This document shows positions 25,047-32,225 of a stretch of 37,882 nt of DNA, piece after piece. Origin of the DNA: a bacterium. Lineage in GTDB: Bacteria > Cyanobacteriota > Sericytochromatia > S15B-MN24 > VGJW01. The position numbers and the translations under genes are program-made. The notes beneath the pieces are model-generated. The model ran no database searches. It saw nothing but the letters and a program-made list of their open reading frames with translations, and was not told the DNA's origin. Location of the stretch: the NCBI GenBank assembly GCA_021781555.1, contig JAJXWQ010000035.1, forward strand, positions 1 to 37,882. The letters are read 5' to 3'. The first letter of the stretch is position 1; every line of letters starts with the position of its first letter.

Positions 25047-25631
25047 GTGACGATGCGGCGCCATCGGCCGACGGCCATCGGTTCGCTGGTTCGGCACACC
25101 GCAAGTTCGTGGCGAATGGGACCCGCGCTCGAGATCATGCGCCTCTGGCCGCAGGTGGCCGGCCCGATGATCTCGGCACACCTCAACCCGGTGCGCTTTC
25201 GCCAGGGCACACTGTTCGTCGTCGCCGACCAGTCCACCTGGGGCCACCAGCTGTCCTTCCTGGCGCCCGAGCTGCTGGCCCGCTACGAGCGCCTGGTCGG
25301 CCCGGAGCTGGTGCGCGAGCTGCGCCTTGCGACCCACGGCCCGCTGCCGGACGCCCCGGTCCCCCCCGAGCTGGCGCCGCCGCCGCTCGGCGAGTGGCGC
25401 GGACCCCGGAGCGCCCCCCTGGCAGCGAGCGAGGAGGCGGCGATCGCCCGCGAGGCCGCCGCCTACATCGCCAAGCCGGAGCTCGCCGAACGCTTCGCCG
25501 CGGTGCAAAGGGCCGTCAAGCGCCTCCAGCTCGGCCGCCGACAGGCCGGCTGCCGGCCTTGCACCGCCTGCGGAGTTCCGCACGACGGCCCGGGCCCGCG
25601 CTGTCCGCTGTGCCGTTTCGATCGGCCATGA
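25047..25631 (+). CDS. DciA-like (DUF721) protein with C-terminal zinc ribbon
   Basis: A 194-residue protein. Residues of about 12-95 fit DUF721/DciA: a helical start (IGSLVRHTASSW), WPQVAGPMISAHLNPVRFRQGTLFVVADQSTWGHQLSFLAPELLARY. DciA is the ancestral loader of the replicative helicase in bacteria that lack DnaC/DnaI. After a Pro-rich linker and a helix (AAIAREAAAYIAKPELAERFAAVQRAVKRLQ), the last 30 residues carry a CxxCxxC cluster and a CPLC pair, a probable zinc ribbon not usual for DciA. GTG at 25047 was chosen for the AGGAAG 9 nt upstream; an ATG two codons later is possible. Confidence 0.78.
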   Translation: MTMRRHRPTAIGSLVRHTASSWRMGPALEIMRLWPQVAGPMISAHLNPVRFRQGTLFVVADQSTWGHQLSFLAPELLARYERLVGPELVRELRLATHGPLPDAPVPPELAPPPLGEWRGPRSAPLAASEEAAIAREAAAYIAKPELAERFAAVQRAVKRLQLGRRQAGCRPCTACGVPHDGPGPRCPLCRFDRP

Positions 25632-25673
25632 TGGCACCGGCCGGACCACCTTCCGGTGCGCTGGCCAGGCGGC

Positions 25674-27065
25674 CTACAGTGCCGGGAGGCTCGCGGCGGC
25701 GATCGCCTGACCGTGCCGCCGGTCCTGCTCCTCGGGGAGGCGGAGGGAGATCTCGGCCGCCAGCTCGGGAAAATCCAAATCCAGAACCGACCGCGCCGAT
25801 TCCAGGATGATCTCGCCGGCCTCGCCGCTGGTGACCCGGCCCAGGACCAGGACGTGACGGAGGGTGTAGAAATCCGCGTAATGAGCGATGGCATAGCCGA
25901 GGTAGATGCCGATGGTCTCGAAGACCTGCCGTGCCCGCGGGTCGCCAGCAGCCAGGATGGCCTGGGCGTAGGCGAGTTGCTCGGCCGGCGGCATGCCGGC
26001 CGGCACCTCGATGCCGGCAATCGGTAGCAAGCGGACGATGGCCTGCTGGGAAAAATACTGCGCGCCCACGCCCGTGTCGCCCGACCACTCGTCCACGGGG
26101 GCGCCCGGGCGGTAGTCGACCGGCGCGAAGGCGAGCTCGTTGAGCCAGTCGGTGAGCTGGCCCTCCGGCGTGACATACCCCCCCGCCTGGCTCGTGCCCA
26201 TCGAGATACCCAGCACGGCGTGGGCGTCGAGCGACATCGAGGCCGCCAGAGCCGTGACCTCCCCGTCGTTGACCACCACGAAGGGCACGTCGCCCCAGGC
26301 CTTCTGGATCTCGAAGAACATGCCGCGGACGCGTTGCTCGAAGAGGTCCGGACCGACCCCGCGGAACAGCGACGCCACCCGGACCTCGTTGTTGACGTAG
26401 ACACCAGCGGCACTCCCGCCGATGGCATCCACGCGCGGCAGCTTTTCGGCGGCTCGCTTCAAGGTGTCGTGGATGCCCTCGAGGTGATAGTCCGGATCTT
26501 CCTGGAAGTAGGGATCCCAGACGACCTCTTCCGTGTGCACGACGACGCCGTCGATGAGGGCCGAGCACTTCCGATCGCTCCCGCCCAGGTCGAACCCGAT
26601 GCGACAGCCGCCGAGATGGCGGCCCAGCGGACTCGACGTCTCCGCGGGCTCGGGCGCCTCGTCGTAAGGAACGCAACCGAACGACATCGCCGCGCCGTAG
26701 ACTCGCCGTCCCAGAAACTCGAAATCGAAGGCGCGCTCACCCGCGGGGGAATAAACCCGCTCCAGGTGCCGGGCGATGGCGGGGTCTCCGGCCACGATCA
26801 CCCGGTGGCCGCCACGCTGCCACAAGAGAAACTTGAGCAACCGCTCCGCGTAGATCTCGTTGCGGGCCGCGAACTCGGGCGTGTGAGGGAAGATCTCGGT
26901 GTGGATCACCGAAACGCGGCCATGGGCCCGCGTCAGAGCCAAAGCGAGCTTCTGCCCCCCGCCGTGCGCTCGGACCGCCTCTCGGTAAGCACGATTCCAG
27001 AGCGACGCGGGAACGAACCCGGGATCGAGCGGCGGCGTACGGCGGGGCCGGGTTTCGAGCTCCAT
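25674..27065 (-). CDS. ROK-family protein with N-terminal extension
   Basis: A 463-residue protein. The ROK fold starts near residue 150 with the phosphate motif IGFDLGGSDRKCSALIDG. It continues with GGSAAGVYVNN, the catalytic-type NDGEVTALA and GISMGTSQAGG. ROK proteins are sugar kinases or sugar-responsive regulators. The usual zinc-binding CGxxGCxE is absent, and HYADFYTLRHVLVLGRV lies where the C-terminal lobe closes. The N-terminal ~145 residues have no DNA-binding helix-turn-helix that I can see and no family I recognise. The ATG at 27065 lies about 10 nt after a TATGAT element (27076-27081). The gene is convergent with the DciA-like gene, with about 40 nt between them. Confidence 0.75.
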   Translation of the reverse strand: MELETRPRRTPPLDPGFVPASLWNRAYREAVRAHGGGQKLALALTRAHGRVSVIHTEIFPHTPEFAARNEIYAERLLKFLLWQRGGHRVIVAGDPAIARHLERVYSPAGERAFDFEFLGRRVYGAAMSFGCVPYDEAPEPAETSSPLGRHLGGCRIGFDLGGSDRKCSALIDGVVVHTEEVVWDPYFQEDPDYHLEGIHDTLKRAAEKLPRVDAIGGSAAGVYVNNEVRVASLFRGVGPDLFEQRVRGMFFEIQKAWGDVPFVVVNDGEVTALAASMSLDAHAVLGISMGTSQAGGYVTPEGQLTDWLNELAFAPVDYRPGAPVDEWSGDTGVGAQYFSQQAIVRLLPIAGIEVPAGMPPAEQLAYAQAILAAGDPRARQVFETIGIYLGYAIAHYADFYTLRHVLVLGRVTSGEAGEIILESARSVLDLDFPELAAEISLRLPEEQDRRHGQAIAAASLPAL

Positions 27066-27222
27066 ATCGGGTGCCATCATAGCATCCGCCCGAAATCGCC
27101 TCCCTGGAGCGAAAGCTCGGCCCGACAGACGCGGGAGGCCTCCGTTTCCAGGTTCGGCACCCCGCTTCCCGACGCCTTCGGCGGTCGTATCCGCTAAACC
27201 CGCGGGTTTCCCGAGCCTCGGC

Positions 27223-27228
27223 TATGAT
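27223..27228 (+). promoter_or_regulatory. -10 element before the START-like gene
   Basis: TATGAT preceded by GGC, with five bases to the ATG at 27234; no Shine-Dalgarno sequence. Confidence 0.45.
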
Positions 27229-27233
27229 GGGGT

Positions 27234-27755
27234 ATGCTCACGATCGTCGGCGGCATGGCGCGGCAGGGCTATTTCCCCGCCCCGGCAGACCAGCTCAAGG
27301 ACCTCTTCATGGACCTCCCGAGGCTGCTGGAGCACGTCCAGAGCGTGGAGGAGGTCCGCAGCTTCGACGACGATATCCAGCGCATCCTCATGCGGCGCAT
27401 CGGGGCCCTGAACTACTACGTCTGGCTGGCCTTCGACGTGCGGATGGACGTCGCGGGCTCGGTCATCCGGGCCGCCAGCCTGCCCTTCGACCCGGCCGAT
27501 CCGTGGATCGGAGAGAACGTGCTGCTGTCCGAGTACACCAGCGAGACCCACCTGGTACCCGATGGCGAAGGAACGCGGGTCGATCACCGGGTCGACATCA
27601 AGGTCCACGTGCCGCTGCCGGGCTTTCTCCAGTTGATGCCGCTCGGCATCGTCAAAGGTGCGGCCGACGCCCTGATGCGAGCCGAGCTCGTGCGGATCCT
27701 CGAGGAGACCGAGGGCTCGGCGCTCAAGCAGCTCGCCTTGCGCCTGCAGAGCTGA
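27234..27755 (+). CDS. SRPBCC/START-like protein (DUF1997-like)
   Basis: A 173-residue soluble protein. Residue order fits the START/SRPBCC helix-grip fold: a strand and short helix (ADQLKDLFMDLPRLLEHVQSVEEVRSF), strands ending in YYVWLAFDVRMDV, SEYTSETHLVPDGEGTRVDHRVDIKVHVPLP, and a long C-terminal helix (LMPLGIVKGAADALMRAELVRILEETEGSALKQLALRLQ). Such domains hold lipids or other hydrophobic ligands. I cannot say which. It stands alone, facing the tmRNA gene. Confidence 0.6.
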   Translation: MLTIVGGMARQGYFPAPADQLKDLFMDLPRLLEHVQSVEEVRSFDDDIQRILMRRIGALNYYVWLAFDVRMDVAGSVIRAASLPFDPADPWIGENVLLSEYTSETHLVPDGEGTRVDHRVDIKVHVPLPGFLQLMPLGIVKGAADALMRAELVRILEETEGSALKQLALRLQS

Positions 27756-27764
27756 TCGTCCCGC

Positions 27765-27794
27765 AAAAAGACGGACCGGGTGAACCGGTCCGTC
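27765..27794 (-). terminator. Rho-independent terminator of ssrA
   Basis: A perfect 10-bp GC-rich stem (GACGGACCGG with CCGGTCCGTC, 27770-27794) with a 5-nt loop. On the minus strand it is followed by five U. It begins 7 nt after the mature tmRNA end. Confidence 0.9.
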
Positions 27795-27800
27795 TCGAGG

Positions 27801-28202
27801 TGGAGATGGCGAGAGTCGAACTCGCGTGCCAGAAGGGGGCCATGGAGGCCTCTACGAGCGTAGCCTCGGGTAATGTCTCGCGGCACGGCCCCCCTGGGCT
27901 CGGGCTTGGTGTCGCCAGTTGGTCGGTCTTAGCCTGGCTTGGCCAACGATCGGCCAGGAGCATCCAGCTTTGGTTGCCTACCTGCCGCGGCTGGCGCGCT
28001 GCAGAAGGCTTGGACTCCTATCTCGAAAGAGAGTTAGGCAGCCAGAACGGCTGCTTGACCCTTAACGCGAACAGGAGCCGCCGCAAGAACCATGTTGTTC
28101 TTCTTGGCGTTTTTTGTTTGCCACCTGATTTAACGGGGTCGGGTGACTCTCCCGGCTCGCACCCCCCACCACCTCACTCCCGGTCGAAACCGTTACATCC
28201 CC
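27801..28202 (-). ncRNA. ssrA: tmRNA (ribosome rescue)
   Basis: About 402 nt. The acceptor stem pairs 5' GGGGATG (28202-28196) with CATCTCC near the 3' end. The T-arm GCGAG-TTCGACT-CTCGC and the conserved CGGTTTCGACCGGG near the 5' end are present. CCA is not fully encoded (ACCT follows). The best tag frame starts at GCC within CAAAAAACGCC, near 28108. It reads AKKNNMVL, continues for 24 codons and ends QAAVLAA with UAA, and the stop lies beside the hairpin GCAGCC/GGCTGC. The AA ending is typical of tags and NNMV recalls the cyanobacterial NNIV. Starting at the nearby GCA would give a tag ending in Arg, which is less likely. Confidence 0.93.
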
Positions 28203-28227
28203 GAGGCGGCAGGTTCTGCCATGCGGC

Positions 28228-28256
28228 ATTATCACCCACTTTCAGACCCGTGTCAA
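28228..28256 (-). promoter_or_regulatory. Sigma-70 promoter of ssrA
   Basis: On the minus strand TTGACA (28251-28256), a 17-nt spacer and GATAAT (28228-28233). Transcription starts near 28221, leaving a precursor leader of about 19 nt before the mature 5' end. Confidence 0.85.
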
Positions 28257-28302
28257 GAGAGTCGGAGGGGGCAGCGATCGGGAACACGCTGCCGGGCCAT
28301 TG

Positions 28303-28317
28303 GGGGTACAGTACCCC
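28303..28317 (+). promoter_or_regulatory. Palindromic operator over the -10 of the MshEN gene
   Basis: GGGGTAC and GTACCCC are a perfect 7-bp inverted repeat around one A. The -10-like TACAGT (28307-28312) lies inside it, so a bound dimer would block RNA polymerase. Transcription would begin about 5 nt before the ATG at 28324. The operator role is inferred. Confidence 0.4.
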
Positions 28318-28323
28318 TGAAGC

Positions 28324-30156
28324 ATGAAGTCCTCGCTCTACGTTGGCCTCCAGGCCCTGAACGATGGCCGGTACGACCAGGCCGTCGCCATCCTCGAAGC
28401 TGTCACCAAGGTCGCCTCCCAAGATCCCAAGGTCTGGATGGCGCTCGGCCGGGCCTATTCCGGGGCTGGCGACAGCGCCAAGGCCCTGGCTGCGTTCCAC
28501 CTGGTCATCGCCCTCAATCCGGCCGAGGAGGACATCGAGGCCGCGCAGCGGGCCCTGGCTCGCATCCAGGATCAGAGCAAGGCCGTCATCGACGAGGCCC
28601 TGCGCGTTCCGTGCGGGGGTTGCGGAGCGCTGATTCCGACCTCGCGGTCAGGGCGTCCGTGGTGCATCTGCGGCTGGAATGCACGGACGCAGCCCCTGAT
28701 CGGCCGGCAGGTCTACCTGCACGACATCTTCGACTACGCTGCTCATCATGGCGTCTCGGTGATGTTCCGGCGGTGGCAGGATGTCTTCGTCGTGGCCAAG
28801 GGCCAGTTCTCGCTCCAGGGACTCGGGGTCAAGGCCTATCCGATGGATCCGCGCCTGGTGTTGCCCTCACGCGATCGCATGCCCATCGTGATGCAGAACC
28901 AGCTCAAGCCGATCTCGGCCGAAGCCGGACCCGAAGGGCTGTTCCGCGTCCGGCCGCTCGGCGATCCATCCGGGGGGAGGTACTTCACCTGGATTCAGAT
29001 GGTAGCCCACCTGTCGGAGCGAGAGGAGATCGACGTTTCCCACCGTTCCGTCGATCCGTCGATCGAATCGGTGCTCATGGCTCTCGGGCGCCTGGTTCCC
29101 GAGGATCTCGAGAAGGCGCGCCAGTTCAAGGCCCCGTCAGAGTCTCTGATTGCCGCCGCCGTGCGGTTCGGCTACGTTTCGCTCGAGGAGTTGCTCGATG
29201 CGGTCATCGGGCAAGGGCGGCTGACGGCGCGGACGGCGCGGGCCTTCGAAGATCGCATCGGCGCACGCCTGGTCGCCCGAGGCACGCTGGATCGCCAGCA
29301 GCTTCGTCACGCACTGTTCCTGCAAGCGCAGGTCCAGCGACCGCTCGGGGAGCTTCTCGTGGAGGCCGGATTCATCGGCCCGAAGCTGCTCGAATCCGCA
29401 CTCAGGCAGCAGCCAGCGCCCCCCCGGGAGCTTCCCGCCGCCGACGACCTGGGGGAGTGGCTGGCCGTCCATGATGTCATCACCTGGACGCAGCTCCAGG
29501 CGATCAAGGCGGATCTGGCTCAGTCGGGCGGCAGCGATTTGGCCGCATTGCTGCGGGCACGTCGGGAAGTGCCGGAGACCGAGATCGACCTCGCCCTGGC
29601 GTGGCGGCAGCGGAAGCTGGCTCGGATCGATGAGGGAAGCACACGCCTCGGCGCGGTGCTGCTCGGCCAACGTGCGATCACCCCGGAGGCCCTCGGCGAG
29701 GCCCTGATGGCGCAGGTCGAGACCCATCAGCCCTTGGGCCAGATCCTGGTTGCCCGGGGAGCGATTTCCCCCGAGATGCTGGTGGACGCACTCGAGGAGC
29801 AGATCCGACGCCGCGATCGCCTGGTCGCCGAGGAGCTGGGCATCGATCTCGCAAGACGAGCTCCGACGCGGACGCTCGGGCCGCCGACGGCCCTCCTCAC
29901 GCTGCCGCCCGGAATCCCTCCCGAGCGGCCTTCACGTCGACGACGCCGGCGCCGTTCCGCAAGCCGGCGCCGGACTGGCCGCATTGCTGGCATCACCGCG
30001 CTGCTGCTCGCCCTGACCGCGATCGTACTGGGAGCCGTTGCGGTCCGCTCGCGCAGCGCGAGATCGAGCACACACAAGCCCCCGTTCGTGGAAAAGACCG
30101 GGGGCCGGAAGGGAAACGCGATCGCCGCGAGCGCGCGGATTCCACAAGAGGGCTGA
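28324..30156 (+). CDS. TPR / zinc finger / MshEN-repeat membrane protein
   Basis: A 610-residue protein with an unusual domain string. Two TPR-like helical pairs fill residues 1-85. A four-Cys zinc site follows (C97, C100, C114, C116). Residues 120-240 are unassigned. Two MshEN modules come next (311-363 and 441-493). Each module holds two 24-residue motifs with the (R/P)LG...G...L...L..Q spacing known to bind c-di-GMP in MshE. The exact positions are R311/G313/L316/G320/L327/L331/Q334, G342/G349/L356/L360/Q363, R441/G443/L457/L461/Q464 and G472/G479/L486/L490/Q493. Degenerate copies seem present at about 249-296 and 377-430. A run of Arg (538-550) leads to one transmembrane helix (554-574) and a short polar tail. 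It is probably a c-di-GMP-responsive scaffold; no secretion ATPase domain is present. Confidence 0.78.
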   Translation: MKSSLYVGLQALNDGRYDQAVAILEAVTKVASQDPKVWMALGRAYSGAGDSAKALAAFHLVIALNPAEEDIEAAQRALARIQDQSKAVIDEALRVPCGGCGALIPTSRSGRPWCICGWNARTQPLIGRQVYLHDIFDYAAHHGVSVMFRRWQDVFVVAKGQFSLQGLGVKAYPMDPRLVLPSRDRMPIVMQNQLKPISAEAGPEGLFRVRPLGDPSGGRYFTWIQMVAHLSEREEIDVSHRSVDPSIESVLMALGRLVPEDLEKARQFKAPSESLIAAAVRFGYVSLEELLDAVIGQGRLTARTARAFEDRIGARLVARGTLDRQQLRHALFLQAQVQRPLGELLVEAGFIGPKLLESALRQQPAPPRELPAADDLGEWLAVHDVITWTQLQAIKADLAQSGGSDLAALLRARREVPETEIDLALAWRQRKLARIDEGSTRLGAVLLGQRAITPEALGEALMAQVETHQPLGQILVARGAISPEMLVDALEEQIRRRDRLVAEELGIDLARRAPTRTLGPPTALLTLPPGIPPERPSRRRRRRRSASRRRTGRIAGITALLLALTAIVLGAVAVRSRSARSSTHKPPFVEKTGGRKGNAIAASARIPQEG

Positions 30157-30176
30157 GGGGCGCGAGAGATCCCCCG

Positions 30177-30207
30177 AAAAAACGAGGGTGGGCTCTTGCG
30201 AGCCCAC
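30177..30207 (-). terminator. Rho-independent terminator of the HU gene
   Basis: GTGGGCTC (30188-30195) pairs with GAGCCCAC (30200-30207), a perfect 8-bp stem with a 4-nt loop. Six U follow on the minus strand, after CCTCG. Confidence 0.75.
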
Positions 30208-30250
30208 CACGAAACCTAGGAAACGAGCCGATTTGGAGTGGAAGGAAGAG

Positions 30251-30574
30251 CTACTTCTTCTTGGAGCCACCGGCGCTAGCGGTTGCTACCTTCTTGCCCT
30301 TGCCCTCGACGCGCTCCTTGAGGGTCTTGCCGGCGGTCCAGACCGGGCTCTTCTTGGCCGGGATCTTGAGGACCGAACCGGTGCGGGGATTGCGGCCCTC
30401 GCGGGCGGCACGCTGACGGACCTGGAAGGTGCCGAAGCCCACGAGCGTGATCTTGTCACCCTTGGCGAGGGCGTTGCTGATCGCGTCGATTGTAGCGTTC
30501 AGGCACTCGCCGGCTTCCTTCTGGCTGACCTTGGCCTTGGTACTGATCTGCTTGATGAGTTCCTCTTTGTTCAT
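30251..30574 (-). CDS. hup: HU-family nucleoid DNA-binding protein
   Basis: A 107-residue histone-like protein that bends and compacts DNA as a dimer. MNKEELIKQISTKAKVSQKEAGECLNATIDAI and VGFGTFQVRQRAAREGRNPRTG are textbook HU, with the arm sequence RNPRTG contacting DNA. The core ends near residue 90 (AGKTLKERVEG). About 17 further residues (KGKKVATASAGGSKKK) form a Lys-rich tail not found in ordinary 90-residue HU. A Trp replaces the usual Phe in KSPVWTAGK. The ATG at 30574 gives the standard N-terminus; an upstream reading to 30622 would add non-HU sequence. AAGGG lies about 9 nt before the start. Confidence 0.96.
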   Translation of the reverse strand: MNKEELIKQISTKAKVSQKEAGECLNATIDAISNALAKGDKITLVGFGTFQVRQRAAREGRNPRTGSVLKIPAKKSPVWTAGKTLKERVEGKGKKVATASAGGSKKK

Positions 30575-30619
30575 CCCACGTTTCCCTTCTGCCGACAAGT
30601 GGCGATGCGGTGCGGCGAA

Positions 30620-30654
30620 CACCGATCAAAATCGGTGAAAGCCGCGTCAGCGGC
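30620..30654 (-). promoter_or_regulatory. Two leader hairpins of the HU mRNA
   Basis: CACCGAT/ATCGGTG with a 4-nt loop (30620-30637) and GCCGC/GCGGC with a 4-nt loop (30641-30654) lie side by side in the roughly 97-nt untranslated leader. They could affect stability or translation of the HU mRNA. Confidence 0.45.
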
Positions 30655-30677
30655 CAGCTTCCTAGGTTGATTGTCGG

Positions 30678-30706
30678 ATTATAGTCAGGGGATCTGGGAA
30701 TTGCAA
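30678..30706 (-). promoter_or_regulatory. Sigma-70 promoter of the HU gene
   Basis: On the minus strand TTGCAA (30701-30706), 17 nt and a perfect TATAAT (30678-30683). It is the most consensus-like promoter in the window, fitting an abundant protein. AT-rich sequence (TTTTTAAGAAAATC) just upstream resembles an UP element. Confidence 0.85.
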
Positions 30707-30779
30707 GCGATTTTCTTAAAAATCTTGCACGAACCGCGGATGATTGGCGGATCCCCGGTACGGGTCTCGAGCACCATCG

Positions 30780-31260
30780 AACGTTTACGCCACGTTCAGG
30801 CCGGGGGAGCAGCGACCTGTGGATGGATATCAAGATGAAAACTGGATCGAGATATCGATCATGGAGGTAGGCGCACTTCGTCGCCCGAACGGGCCCCTCT
30901 GCGCGAGCGCTGTGCTGCGCAACCTGGCCCCTTTGGACTCTTCGGGCCCGATCCCTTCCAGGAGGCACCGTTCGGCTTTCGCGAGCCGCCACGCGTCGTA
31001 TCCCACACCGCCCGTGGGCAGGGCAACAGCGGGTGCAGGTACGAAGGCGAGATTCGCGGGGTCGATCTGATATTCGAAGAGGAAGACTGGATCGACATCC
31101 AGACTCTCGGATGGCCCGGACAAGGCGAGTTCATCGCGGCCACCATGTCCAAGGACGACGAGCGCCCGCGGAATTTCCGTGGCAGACCCTGCTGTTGCCG
31201 CCAGATCATGGAGATCTGGAGGACGCTGGCACCCCGGACTCGTTCAAACCGAGAACGAGC
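30780..31260 (+). other. Gene-poor stretch with a possible decayed, duplicated coding segment
   Basis: The 570 bp between the HU promoter and the sigma gene have no convincing intact gene. On the plus strand two peptide-like stretches resemble each other: VDGYQDENWIEISIMEVG (near 30820-30872) and GVDLIFEEEDWIDIQTLGW (near 31058-31114). They are in different frames and lie either side of a family A element. The second continues as PGQGEFIAATMSKDDERP. This could be a remnant of a duplicated acidic gene. A 97-codon minus-strand frame (30830-31123, TTG start, no Shine-Dalgarno) is an alternative. Hairpins CCAGATC/GATCTGG (31201-31219) and CTCGTTC/GAACGAG (31239-31259) lie after the sigma gene and might end its transcript, though no U run follows. 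Confidence 0.3.
30880..30955 (-). repeat. Family A element, diverged copy
   Basis: On the minus strand it reads GGATCGGGCCCGAAGAGTCC, then the GGTTGCGCAGC core and a GGGGCCCGTTCGGG end. It has more substitutions than most copies, so it is probably old. Confidence 0.7.
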
Positions 31261-31288
31261 CGCGCTCGAGCCGGCAGCGGGGGCTCGC

Positions 31289-32047
31289 CTACGGCATCGG
31301 ATGGCCGCCGCGCCCGCCCGGGGGCGTCAGCACGGCGCGAAGCTGCTTCTCGGCCTTCTTGAGGCGCCGACAGACCTCCATCTGGGAAATGCCAAGACGC
31401 CGCGAAAGCTCGGCCTGCGTGAGGTCCTGGAAGTATCGCAGTTCGAGGAGCTCGCGCTGGGAGGAGGGCAGACGGTTCATCGCCTCGGCCAGGACCAAGC
31501 GCTCGTCGAGCTCCTCGCGAGCGTCGCCCGAGAACCGGGGATCCGAGAGGCTCTCGAGGAGGGAGCGTTGCTCGTCGTCCTCGCCCTCGGAGCCCTCTTG
31601 GTCGAGCCAGAGCACCGTGACGCGGCGATCGTAGAGCTTGACCTCATCCACCTGCTCGGGCGTGACGTCCAGCGCCTTGGCAAGCTCCTGATTGGAGGGC
31701 TCGCGGCCAAATTCCTGGGTGAGCTTGGCCGTGACCTGGCTCAGGCGATACGACAGCTCCTGGAGCACGCGGGGACCCCGCAGGAGGTTCTGCCGGTCGC
31801 GCAGGTAGTGGCGGATATGGCCCGTGATGAAGTGGACGGCGTAGGTCTTGAATTCGGTGTTGTGGCCGGTCTCGTAGCGCTCGATCGCCTCGAGGAGGCC
31901 GATGGAGCCGACCTGGATCAGATCCTCGACCGGATCGGTGCTGCGCCGGGCGAGGCCGCGGGCGATTTTCTTGACCAGCGGCAGGTAGACGTTGACGAGC
32001 TTCTCTTTTTCTTGCGGGGGGGCGCCCTTGAACGCCTTTTCCATCAC
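31289..32047 (-). CDS. SigF/SigB-type (group 3) RNA polymerase sigma factor
   Basis: A 252-residue sigma factor of the SigB/SigF/SigG class. Region 2 is clear (KLVNVYLPLVKKIARGLARRSTDPVEDLIQVGSIGLLEAIERYETGHNTEFKTYAVHFITGHIRHYLRD). Region 3 follows (LTQEFGREPSNQELAKALDVTPEQVDEV). Region 4 has a typical helix-turn-helix (LPSSQRELLELRYFQDLTQAELSRRLGISQMEVCRRLKKAEKQL). There is no region 1.1. In cyanobacteria SigF-type factors direct pilus, motility and stress genes. No anti-sigma or anti-anti-sigma gene is next to it. GTG at 32047 was chosen because GGAGG lies 8 nt upstream; the ATG one codon later is the alternative. A -10-like TATGAT lies at 32154-32159. Confidence 0.93.
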   Translation of the reverse strand: MMEKAFKGAPPQEKEKLVNVYLPLVKKIARGLARRSTDPVEDLIQVGSIGLLEAIERYETGHNTEFKTYAVHFITGHIRHYLRDRQNLLRGPRVLQELSYRLSQVTAKLTQEFGREPSNQELAKALDVTPEQVDEVKLYDRRVTVLWLDQEGSEGEDDEQRSLLESLSDPRFSGDAREELDERLVLAEAMNRLPSSQRELLELRYFQDLTQAELSRRLGISQMEVCRRLKKAEKQLRAVLTPPGGRGGHPMP

Positions 32048-32225
32048 CAGATCAGCCTCCGCAACCGTGTCAAAGGATTCGGACGAACGACCACCGGCAA
32101 GCACACAGGTTCCCCAACCCGAAACTCGCCCGCCAAGACCCAACGGGCAGTCTATCATACGTATGGCTGGCGGCCAAGGGCCTGACAGACAAACGGGCCC
32201 GAGGCGAATCATCTGGAGATCAGGT

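Noticed and set aside
28098-28200. Alternative tmRNA 5' end at 28166 (GGGGGTG pairing with CATCTCC)
   Set aside because: It pairs with the acceptor only through extra G-U pairs and omits the conserved CGGTTTCGAC element; the GGGGATG at 28202 fits both.
30830-31123. Minus-strand 97-codon frame with protein-like composition (DPVFLFEYQIDPANLAF)
   Set aside because: TTG start without a Shine-Dalgarno or -10 element, and its C-terminal third is a family A repeat. Kept only as an alternative in the gene-poor stretch.
31237-31260. CTCGTTC/GAACGAG hairpin as terminator of the sigma factor gene
   Set aside because: The stem is perfect and well placed but has no U run, so I did not call it a terminator.
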